From CALARM01 sp964431735 (GTDB taxonomy: Bacteria; Vulcanimicrobiota; SpSt-956; JAKJGF01), in the NCBI GenBank assembly GCA_964431735.1, contig CAYSLJ010000008.1:10167-74166 (forward strand): a stretch of 64,000 nucleotides of DNA. Direction: 5' to 3'. Position numbers and translations under genes: made by a program. This document shows positions 26,088 through 34,400 of this stretch, piece by piece; positions within the stretch are counted from its first letter, which is position 1; each line of letters opens with the position of its first letter. The notes below the pieces were generated by a model that ran no database searches, was not told where the DNA came from, and saw only the letters and a program-made list of their open reading frames with translations.

Positions 26088-27419
26088 TTGGAAATAAATA
26101 GTCTCAACAGAACGCAGCTCAGATATAAAATTGGTAATAAAAAATTCTCCGTAGACGTTTCACCGGACAAAGTAGATATAGCCTCTAAAATAGCCCGCAC
26201 CGGCGGAAAAAATGAAAATTTCTTAATAACTGATAAACAATTAAAAAATTTCCTCAGAAAACAGAATATCCTCAGAGATCCCTCCACTTGCAAAGTAGAC
26301 ACACAGAAAATACTGAAAGATTTCAAGATATCCCTTCAGGGCCAGCCCCTTCCTCAGAGGGATGCCTATCATTCATATGAACAGGTAATAAGAGAGCTGA
26401 AAGGTCTGGAAGCAAAATACCCTGATATTGTAAAAACAGTGTCTCTGGGGAAAACTTCTGAAGGAAGAGAGATAATGGCCGTAAAGATAAGCAAAGGGGC
26501 TCCGGGAGATACAAGTAATAAACCAGGTATGCTTATTACGGGATGTCACCATGCAAGAGAATGGATGGCTATGGAATCCCCTTTTACTATAGTCAAAAAT
26601 CTGGCAGAAGGTTATGGAACTGATGAAAAAATAAAAAATAGAGTGGACAATGCTGAAATATGGGTAGTACCGATGGTAAATCCGGACGGATATGAATACA
26701 GCAGAACAAAAGACCCTTTCTGGAGGAAAAACAGAGACCCGATACATAAAGAAGATATTCCTCCCGAAATAGCAAAAAATATGAAAGCCGATAAAAACGG
26801 TATAGTTGCATATGGAGTTGATCCAAACAGAAATTACTATGACGGTAATCCCGAACATATGGAACTCTACAGACCGGCAGGTGACACGCCTGAAAGTACA
26901 TGGGATGATTTCGGCTATGCTACAAGTGACAATCCGAAACAGGAAACTTACAGAGGCCCCAGAGGCGGTTCGGAAAAAGAAGTTCAGGCCATGCTGGGAC
27001 TGTGGCTTAACAGGAAAAATATAAAAGGAATAGTCAATCATCATTCCTATGGAAATAAAATCCTTTATCCATGGGGAGTAACACAGGAACATGTAGCAAA
27101 TGAAAAACTTTATAAAGAAATAGCATATAAGATGCAGGAAGCCTCAAAAGAGGACGGGTATTCTGTACAACAGTCGTCTAGAATGTATCCAGCATCAGGT
27201 GATCCCGATGATTTTGCTCATGCAAACGGAAGACTTTCCTTTACCATAGAAATAGGAGACAGTTTCCAACCAGATCCGTCAGAGATGGAACATATAGCCA
27301 AAAATGTATATAATGCAAACATGGCCTTTCTTGACTGGATGTTAGACAATAAAGAGAAACTCAATACACTGGAAAAGCAAGAATTTACAAAGGAAAATAG
27401 CCCTTCAATTGACATATAA
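26088..27419 (+). CDS. M14-family zinc carboxypeptidase
   Basis: A 443-residue metallocarboxypeptidase. Zinc ligands are HAREW (HxxE, in ITGCHHAREWMAMES) and the histidine in GIVNHHSYGN. The substrate-carboxylate pocket is seen as DPNRNY (the Asn-Arg pair), and the catalytic glutamate in SFTIEIGDSF. A ~115-residue N-terminal part before the catalytic domain lacks a signal peptide and could be a propeptide or docking region. The enzyme removes C-terminal residues from peptides; with no signal peptide its location is unclear. The start is a TTG with AGGAGG eight bases upstream. A bidirectional terminator follows the stop. Confidence 0.9.
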   Translation: MEINSLNRTQLRYKIGNKKFSVDVSPDKVDIASKIARTGGKNENFLITDKQLKNFLRKQNILRDPSTCKVDTQKILKDFKISLQGQPLPQRDAYHSYEQVIRELKGLEAKYPDIVKTVSLGKTSEGREIMAVKISKGAPGDTSNKPGMLITGCHHAREWMAMESPFTIVKNLAEGYGTDEKIKNRVDNAEIWVVPMVNPDGYEYSRTKDPFWRKNRDPIHKEDIPPEIAKNMKADKNGIVAYGVDPNRNYYDGNPEHMELYRPAGDTPESTWDDFGYATSDNPKQETYRGPRGGSEKEVQAMLGLWLNRKNIKGIVNHHSYGNKILYPWGVTQEHVANEKLYKEIAYKMQEASKEDGYSVQQSSRMYPASGDPDDFAHANGRLSFTIEIGDSFQPDPSEMEHIAKNVYNANMAFLDWMLDNKEKLNTLEKQEFTKENSPSIDI

Positions 27420-27436
27420 TCCCGGGGCAATCCGAT

Positions 27437-27484
27437 AAAAAAATAAACAGGGACAACCTGATGGCTGTTCCTGTTTATTTTTTC
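27437..27484. terminator. Bidirectional rho-independent terminator
   Basis: AAAAAATAAACAGGGACA and TGTTCCTGTTTATTTTTT form a long stem around ACCTGATGGC, with A-run and T-run on the two sides. It serves both the carboxypeptidase gene and the convergent coiled-coil gene, whose stop codon lies inside the stem. Confidence 0.85.
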
Positions 27485-27786
27485 TTCTCTTTGTCCAGAG
27501 TATACATTGTTTTTTCTATTTCTTCTCCGAGATTAACAAGTTCTCCCAGTTTATAAATGAGTCTTTTCCTTAATTTTCTAAAACTGGCAGAATAATCAAC
27601 TGTATAGTAATCAAGATTATTCTTTAACTTTTCCAGGCTATTCAGTTCATCTATTTTATGAAGATATTGTTCAAGTTTTAATGTTAACTCTTCTAAAATC
27701 TTCTGGCCCTGTTCTGTTAAAGAATAATTCTTCCTGGTGTTCTCAAGATCATGGACAAATGAGTTGTAAATGTCTCTGTAATTCAT
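27475..27786 (-). CDS. Small helical protein of unknown function
   Basis: A 103-residue, strongly charged, all-helical protein with heptad hydrophobic spacing (KILEELTLKLEQYLHKIDEL), suggesting a coiled coil. No family is recognised. It is followed by the shared terminator, and lies 105 bases downstream of the sigma-factor gene, on the same strand and possibly in the same transcript. Confidence 0.55.
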   Translation of the reverse strand: MNYRDIYNSFVHDLENTRKNYSLTEQGQKILEELTLKLEQYLHKIDELNSLEKLKNNLDYYTVDYSASFRKLRKRLIYKLGELVNLGEEIEKTMYTLDKEKKK

Positions 27787-27891
27787 AAAAAATAACCCCG
27801 AAATATAAAGGATATCTGCCCATAGTAATTATACTCATGTGGCTAAATATCCTTTTATTTTTTTACAAATAATTTTAAATGTTCAGAAATT

Positions 27892-28542
27892 TTACACCAG
27901 AGCGGCATTTCTTATCTTTTTTCTTGCCCTCTGAAGAGCATTATCTACAGATTTCACTTCACATCTGAGAACCTGAGCTATTTGTTCATAGGACTCGCTT
28001 TCCAAATGAAGAGCCACAACATTTCTCTCAAAACTGGATAGTTTCTCTCTTATGACTTTTTTCAAATCCTGAGAAAGTTCATAGTAAATAACCTCTTTAT
28101 CCGGTTCAAAGACCCTGTTGTCCGAGACAACATCAAACATTGTCTTATTGCCATCATTTTCATCATATACATATTTGTCAAGAGATACATAAAAATTCAA
28201 CGGTTTATGTTTCGGGCCACTGGCTTTTTTAGCAGTAGCCATAATCTGTCTTGAAACACATAATCTGGCGAACTGAGAAAAAGCAATAGATTTTTCATGA
28301 TTAAAATCCCTTATAGCTTTATAGAAGCCAAACATACCCTCCTGAAAAACATCTTCCCTGTCTGAACCCATAAAAAAATAATTTGATGCTATGGATCTTA
28401 TTACAGGATAATATTTTCTGAATAAATATAATGTAGCTTCATCATCGCCTGATTTGGCCAGGTATACTACATCAATTTCATCTTTATCTGCAAATTTTTT
28501 CATTAAATCCTTATCTATAAGTCTTCTTGCCACAGAAAACAC
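27892..28542 (-). CDS. Sigma-70 family RNA polymerase sigma factor, SigH-like
   Basis: A 216-residue sigma factor. Region 2 is seen as DREDVFQEGMFGFYKAIRDF and AFSQFARLCVSRQIMATAKK; the linker PKHKPLNFYVSLDKYVYDE is typical of the Firmicutes SigH (Spo0H) group; region 4 is SFERNVVALHLESESYEQIA followed by VKSVDNALQRARKKIRN. This group directs transition-state or competence genes in Gram-positives; its regulon here is unknown. The start is ambiguous between GTG at 28542 and GTG at 28533; the latter has AAGTAGG a few bases upstream. A good promoter precedes it. A SigH-type factor beside a TamB-like protein is an uncommon combination. Confidence 0.85.
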   Translation of the reverse strand: MFSVARRLIDKDLMKKFADKDEIDVVYLAKSGDDEATLYLFRKYYPVIRSIASNYFFMGSDREDVFQEGMFGFYKAIRDFNHEKSIAFSQFARLCVSRQIMATAKKASGPKHKPLNFYVSLDKYVYDENDGNKTMFDVVSDNRVFEPDKEVIYYELSQDLKKVIREKLSSFERNVVALHLESESYEQIAQVLRCEVKSVDNALQRARKKIRNAALV

Positions 28543-28590
28543 CTACTTTCTTAAGTAGACTGAAAATTTTCTATATTTCTATTAATGATT

Positions 28591-28620
28591 ATTATATTAT
28601 ATTTGAATTAAACTTGTCAA
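28591..28620 (-). promoter_or_regulatory. Sigma-70-type promoter of the SigH-like gene
   Basis: On the minus strand TTGACA (28620-28615) and TATAAT (28596-28591) are separated by 18 bases. A second TATAAT lies closer with poor spacing. The rest of the 301-bp spacer to 28843 is AT-rich and holds no gene I can support. Confidence 0.7.
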
Positions 28621-28843
28621 CAATTATTTGGCTACAAACAAACAATCATTAAATTTTAAGCATACAATTAAATATTGTTTACTATTAAATCATTCAAGAT
28701 TATATATCCCGATGAATATATGGAATGTTTTCAATAATAAGTATTTCCGAATAAAAATTCATGATTATACAAGGGAAAATAAACAGGAATGTCTATCATA
28801 AAAATAGAAGTGCAATTTCCGGGCCAAATATATAGCAGAAACA

Positions 28844-29779
28844 TTATTTCCCGGATTTTTTTAACAGTTCAAGAGAAGCCTGCAACCTGGTTCTCACCTC
28901 TGAAGTTTTTTCTATGTTAAGAGCTTTTTCCAGGTCATGTACAGCTTTTTTATCACCTATTCTGGCAATAGAATCCGAAGACCATGCTCTTATGGTTCCG
29001 TCTTCATCTTTTAAAGAAATAAGCAATACAGGGATAGCTTTTTTATCTTTTAATAAACCAAGGGCACAGATTGCCTCTATTCTTACCTCAGGTGTCTCAT
29101 GTTTCATGGCAACTTTTTTCATGAGTGGTTCAACAGCTTTTTTATCACCTAACTGTCCCAGAGAGGAAGCTGTCTTTGTCCTGACATCACTATCATGATC
29201 ATTCAGAAGTTTTATAAGAGCAGGAACCGATTTAGCATCTCGTATCAATCCAAGAGCTATAACGGCTTCTTTCCTTACAGCCTGGCTCTTATCCTGAAGA
29301 GCTTTAATAAGAGGATCCAGAGCTTTTTTATCTCCCAATTTACCGAGAGAAAAAGCTGCTTTAGCTCTTACATACTCATCTTTATCTTTAAGTATTTCCA
29401 GAAGAGGTTCGATTGATTTTTTATTATGGATCCATCCGAGAGCAGAGGCAGCTTCTCCTCTGACCTGTCCTTCACTGTCTTTAAGGGCCAGAATAAGAGG
29501 TTCAACAGCACTGTCATCTCCTGCATCGCCGAGAAGATAGGCAGATTTCTGTCTGACTATTTTATTATCATTCTTCAGACCTTCTATTAAATAGGGGATA
29601 CTCTTTTTCCCCATGTTTCTGAGTTCAATTTCTGCGCCTGTAACAACATCATCTCTATCACTTCCTAATCTGCTTATCAGGGTTTCAGGATTCTTATCCT
29701 CTTTATCATCTTCTCCTTTACAACTGCATACAAAATTGAATAGTAATAATAAAATTATTATATAAACAGCACTTTTCAA
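28844..29779 (-). CDS. HEAT-repeat lipoprotein
   Basis: A 311-residue protein with a lipoprotein signal peptide (LLLLFNFVCSC, lipobox cysteine near residue 20). The mature part is a solenoid of about eight 31-residue HEAT/PBS-lyase repeats, each with the pattern [DK]-x-[DE]-x-x-VR-x-x-A-x-x-ALG-x-[IL]-x-[DN]-K-K-[AS]-[IVL]-x-[PA]-L. Such repeats bind other proteins; no enzymatic residues are visible. The start is TTG with AAGGGGG upstream. A GTGACGC array lies immediately upstream, and a cytoplasmic HEAT-repeat gene is divergent across a repeat-filled spacer. Confidence 0.85.
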   Translation of the reverse strand: MKSAVYIIILLLLFNFVCSCKGEDDKEDKNPETLISRLGSDRDDVVTGAEIELRNMGKKSIPYLIEGLKNDNKIVRQKSAYLLGDAGDDSAVEPLILALKDSEGQVRGEAASALGWIHNKKSIEPLLEILKDKDEYVRAKAAFSLGKLGDKKALDPLIKALQDKSQAVRKEAVIALGLIRDAKSVPALIKLLNDHDSDVRTKTASSLGQLGDKKAVEPLMKKVAMKHETPEVRIEAICALGLLKDKKAIPVLLISLKDEDGTIRAWSSDSIARIGDKKAVHDLEKALNIEKTSEVRTRLQASLELLKKSGK

Positions 29780-29802
29780 ATTAATTGCCCCCTTATATAA
29801 TC

Positions 29803-29830
29803 GTGACGCGTGACGCGTAACGCGTGACGC
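29803..29830. repeat. GTGACGC heptad array
   Basis: GTGACGC, GTGACGC, GTAACGC, GTGACGC in direct order followed by GAGGG, 23 bases upstream of the HEAT lipoprotein start codon. Confidence 0.85.
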
Positions 29831-29943
29831 GAGGGAAAAACCTTTAATATTAATTACGATTATATAAAAAATTATCTCTTATTGCAAGCCCTGTATGGGT
29901 TATAAAGGTTCGCCGGAGCACAAAAAATAAAAGGATATGTGAA

Positions 29944-30146
29944 AAAATTATGTATTATGTGTAGACATATGTTTTTGCTCCCGTTACAGGTCACGAGAGC
30001 ATATATTTATTATTTATGCTCACCAAAGTAGATTGATCAATTATTGACCTGAGCATAAGCATTTAATAAACGTTTTCCTCCCGTCACGCGTCACGCGTTA
30101 CGCGTCACGAGAGTATATATGTATTATTTATGCTTACCTCAGTAAA
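29944..30146. repeat. Tandem family-1 elements: right half plus a full copy
   Basis: 29944-30031 holds a segment shared with 15207-15246 joined to a family-1 right half (CACGAGAGCATATATTTATTATTTATGCTCACC, in two matching parts). 30041-30146 is a full copy: left end TTATTGACCTGAGCATAA, CTCCC, heptads GTCACGC, GTCACGC, GTTACGC, GTCACGA, and right end TATTTATGCTTACCTCAGTAA. The ends are inverted repeats of each other. A further heptad array lies at 30283-30303. No gene is seen from 29780 to 30318. Confidence 0.75.
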
Positions 30147-30282
30147 ATTCCTTATCCTGATTTCTCTTATATATTGCTTTTTCTCAAATTGTGACTTATA
30201 ATTAACTGGCAAAAATTCTATAATAACACAGATATTTATTATTTTCTTCATAAAATTCGTATTATATATAAAGAATCCTCGT

Positions 30283-30303
30283 GTCACGCGTCACGCGTCA
30301 CGA
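30283..30303. repeat. GTCACGC heptad array
   Basis: GTCACGC, GTCACGC, GTCACGA (reverse orientation of the GTGACGC unit), ending 15 bases before the start codon of the cytoplasmic HEAT-repeat gene, so it would be part of that gene's leader. Confidence 0.8.
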
Positions 30304-30318
30304 AAACAACGGGGGACA

Positions 30319-31329
30319 ATGAATATGATCGTAAAACAGGATATAATAGCTCTGTTAATGCTTGCACTGGACGGAGAAGATATCAGAGCCGATGTAGCAT
30401 ATATACTCGGAGAAATGAAAGAAAAAAAAGCAGTAGATGCTTTGATAAGAACAATAAATGATGATGATGAAGAAGTGGCAAAAAATGCAGTGTATGCCCT
30501 GGGAAAACTGGGCGACAATACTGCAGTACCCCATTTAATAGAAAAATTAAAAGGTTCCAATTCATCTATGAAAGCTTCCATTGTAAGAGCACTGGGGCAG
30601 ATACAGGATCCGCGTGCACTTGGAGCACTTCAGGCTTCATTAAAAGAAGATGATGAATCAGTCAGAATAAGGTCTGCCGAGGCACTTGGTATGTTAAGCA
30701 GTGAAAAGGTTGCCCGTCCTCTTATAACTGCCATGATGGAAGATAATAACAGGCTGGTTCGCCTGTGGGCTGTTTATGCTCTGGTAAAACTCGGTGCATC
30801 GGAAAGAATAGATTCACTTGTAGAATTCATACATGATCCCGATCCTGTTATAAGATTCAATGCTGCAGCTGCCCTGGGAAAATTAAATTCCAGAGAAACA
30901 CTGCCTGTATTGAGGAAAGCCCTTTCCGACGCAGATGAAAGAGTAAGGCACAGAGTAGTATGGGCTCTCGGAGAACTTGGAGATATGACAGCAGTTACAT
31001 CCCTGTTAAAATGCCTGAAAGATCCTGTAGATCAGGTCAGGTATCTTACCTGTGAAGCACTGGGGAAAATCGGAGATATGAGAGCAGTGGAACCACTGAT
31101 CGAAAGCCTGAATGACCAGAGTGATCAGGTAAGATTTTATGCCGCCCAGGCCCTTACAAATTTCGGAGGACAGGTTGTACTGGTAGGACTTAAACAGGCC
31201 TTTACAAGAGAAAAAGCACAGTGGCTTAAAGAAGTACTGGAAGAACTCATAGAAAAAGTGAAAAAGAAAATAGAAGTGAAAAGAGCTATAGAAGATATTT
31301 TGACGAAAGTAGAAAGGATTCAACAGTGA
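30319..31329 (+). CDS. Cytoplasmic HEAT-repeat protein
   Basis: A 336-residue solenoid of about nine HEAT/PBS-lyase repeats with no signal peptide, e.g. DPVIRFNAAAALGKL, DERVRHRVVWALGEL, DQVRYLTCEALGKI. The C-terminus becomes a basic-acidic helix (EELIEKVKKKIEVKRAIEDI). It differs from the minus-strand HEAT lipoprotein mainly in location. GGGGG lies just before the ATG at 30319; an in-frame ATG at 30325 is equally possible. Role unknown; HEAT proteins of this type often scaffold or act on phycobilin-like or protein partners. Confidence 0.8.
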   Translation: MNMIVKQDIIALLMLALDGEDIRADVAYILGEMKEKKAVDALIRTINDDDEEVAKNAVYALGKLGDNTAVPHLIEKLKGSNSSMKASIVRALGQIQDPRALGALQASLKEDDESVRIRSAEALGMLSSEKVARPLITAMMEDNNRLVRLWAVYALVKLGASERIDSLVEFIHDPDPVIRFNAAAALGKLNSRETLPVLRKALSDADERVRHRVVWALGELGDMTAVTSLLKCLKDPVDQVRYLTCEALGKIGDMRAVEPLIESLNDQSDQVRFYAAQALTNFGGQVVLVGLKQAFTREKAQWLKEVLEELIEKVKKKIEVKRAIEDILTKVERIQQ

Positions 31330-31460
31330 GTCGTGAAAAGTGAAAAGATACCTTACCTGTGACGAATCACGTTACAGTGAGTCGTGAAGAGTGTAAGATA
31401 AACATCACTTCATACATAACAAACCGTTCCTGGTCACTGCTAACTTGTCACTGATAACTG
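31328..31460. repeat. Mixed heptad arrays between HEAT and TamB-like genes
   Basis: GTGAGTC, GTGAAAA, GTGAAAA begins right at the HEAT-gene stop codon. GTGAGTC, GTGAAGA, GTGTAAG follows at 31379. At 31432-31466 TCACTGC, TAACTTG, TCACTGA, TAACTGG, TCACTGA is another 7-bp-periodic array abutting the TamB-like stop codon. Confidence 0.7.
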
Positions 31461-31468
31461 GTCACTGA

Positions 31469-34400
31469 TCAAAATCTGTAATCAAACAGAAATCTTGTAT
31501 TTAAATCTCCTGTTGTGTTTGTACCTATATTAAAAGTAGAATTAAATGTAGGATCTAAAGGTGAATTAATTTCAGGGTCAAACTTGCTCTGTTTTAATTT
31601 AAACTGAAGATTAAGAACTGCTCTTTCAACTATATAGGTACTGCTGTTCAGCTGATTGAGTTCATCTCTGTTATAAAGACGATAAGACATACTCAGCCAG
31701 TCATTGATCTGTTTTCCTACTTCAATACCAACATTACCGTTCTGAGAAAGATTTATGGAGAAAATATCAAGGCCCAGACCTTTGCTCAGGGTTTCTTCAA
31801 TAGGGTTGAATACATAGCCTGAAAAAGTATTGCTAGTAAGGTTAAGAACTGTACTCTGAAAAATATTAGAATTATCAACAGTATTCTGGTACCCAATCTC
31901 AGGGTTTAAAATACGCAATAAATCATTGCTGGGCATAGGAGGATTTGATGTGAAATTCGTGGCCACATTATTTGCCGGTCCCAGGACATCTACAAAAATT
32001 TCTTTACCCTGAAAAAAAGTACTGGCTCTTACAGATAAAACCGGTATAAATCCATTTTCCTCCATAAAAGTCAGTTGAGAATCTCTTATATCAAAACTTG
32101 TTCCTATAAGATTGATGCTCCCCTGGGGTACATCGATAATTCCCGAAAGGGTGGGATAGGATAAATTGCCGCCTATCCGTATCTCTCCCCTTGGTCTTAT
32201 ACGAAACATCTGACTGTCCATCCAATAATCATTACCGATATTCAGATTAAGACCAAGTTTTACATTACCCATATTACTGAATAGAGGACTCTGTTCCTTA
32301 TTTATCCCGGAGTCAGAATTAATAAGAGAAAAAGTATCCTCTATATTTCCTGATTTCTTATCAAAGGAAAAAGAAAGAAGTCCGCTGTAAAGACGGGCAT
32401 TATAATCATCAAGTATTATATTTCCAGCAATCACAGGTTTGCTCAAAGTGCCTTTTATCGATGAATTAAAGGTTACTTCAGATTTAAAATAATCAGGTAA
32501 ATCCAGGAGTATCTTATCTGCCTCTATATCAACATTAATCTCTCCTGGCATAAAATGCTCAAGACTTACAGTGCCTGAAGCCATGACAGAACCTTTACCC
32601 ACCTTACCTTTCAGTGTATCCAGAATGATATTTTTATTATTTATAAAGAGAGACATATTGAATTCTTCTACTGGCTCTCTGAATATTTTGTGAGTTATCA
32701 CACCGTTTGCCACAGAAATTTCTCCATTCAGTTCAGGATTGAGAGGAGTCCCTCCTATATGAATACTGCTTTTTATATCACCTCTCGTTCCTTGGAAATC
32801 AGGGTTAAAAATATTTAAAATACTCAGATCATTGGCTGATGTTGTTATAACTATATCCATAGGAGAAGGAAATTCCCATGCCCACAGCCTGTCCCTTTTT
32901 AATGTAACAGGCACAGTACCGCTGGCTATAAGATTAAAATCCCTTTCCACAAAACGGAGATCTTTTAAATTCAATATACTTCCGTCATATGAGAGAAGAC
33001 TTCTTATTCTAGATATTTTATAATTATTTATCATACCATCTATTACCTGAAAAGAACCTATTAAATTCAATTTATCTGTAGGCCCCGATGCATTTAAATT
33101 CAAATCCATTTTGCCTTCCAAATTGAATCTGTCACCTAACATACAGGCTTTTTCCAGCAAATCAAGAGGGATGTTCTTACCTTCCATATTCAAATAAGTA
33201 TCCTTCCCAATGCCCGTATGTCCATAACCTGTTACAAACATCTTTCCCGATCTCATTTCAAGATGGCCTATATTGATTTCTTTCTGGGTCAGGTGAAATT
33301 CTGCGCTGATCCTTTCAACAGGAAAAGAATTTATATTCATATTTTCTATTTTCATAGTGCTGGACACAACAGGTTTACTTATTGTTCCGCGAAGATAGGT
33401 TTGAAAGGAAAGTTTCCCCTTCAAAGGAGGGATAGATTTTATCATAGTCACCCTGAGGAGATCAGAGATTTCCACATCCTTTGCATGAAAGACCAGAAAT
33501 AATTCCGGATCTGCCAGCAAATTTATATTTCCTCCTCCACTATAAACATCATTATTCTTTTTGATAAACAGGCTTCTCAATATGAGTTCTTTTCCCTGAA
33601 AATTTACTATTCCCGAAGCCCAGTCTACCATATGTCCGTTGAGTTCAGGCTTTAAAAATTTAAAGTCCACCCATCCTGCCATGTTATTCTCTGTTCCCAG
33701 AAATGAGCCTCTAATCTGTCCCTGTCCTTTCAGGGAATATTTATTAAAAAATTCCTGAAAATCTTTAAAATAAAATTTCTGACTTACAAAATTAAAACTG
33801 AATTCTTTACTTTTTATATTATAAGAACCTTTTGCCTGTAAAGAAGAATGATCCCTTGCCATATTTAAATGAGAGAGATTGACAGTACCTTCTTCAATAG
33901 AAAAATCAGTGTCCAGAACGTCAATTTTCATTCCTTTTACCGTACCGTTAAAAATCGCTACTTTTCCGGTTACATCCAGTTTATCTGTAAAATTACTGTC
34001 TTTAAGGTCTTCAAAATTTCCTTTCAGAGACATACTAGCCCTTACATCACCGTCAATAGAAAGAGTGTTCAGCACAGATGCAAATTCCTTCCACTGAGAA
34101 ATCTTTGCACCTTCCAGTTCTGTTTCAAGAGTAAATTTATACCTGTCCTCAAGCTCTATCTGCCCTGTCATATTATACATACCGTTTTTTCTTAACAGGC
34201 AGAGATTATTCAGCAAAAGTTTCTTTTCCAGAATAGTGAAATCAGAGTTAAGTGAAAATTTAATATTACCGTATCTGCCTTTTTTAACAAGCACATTTCC
34301 GCTTATCTCAGGCTTCACGAGAGAACCTTTTACAAGACTTGTAAAAGAAAGAGATCCCTGAAGTGTTTCAGGTATTTCTTTTATATTATCCAGAATATGA

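Noticed and set aside
26373..27092. Long open frame on the strand opposite the carboxypeptidase gene
   Set aside because: It is the antisense shadow of a confident M14 gene and encodes an implausible Phe/Cys-rich protein.
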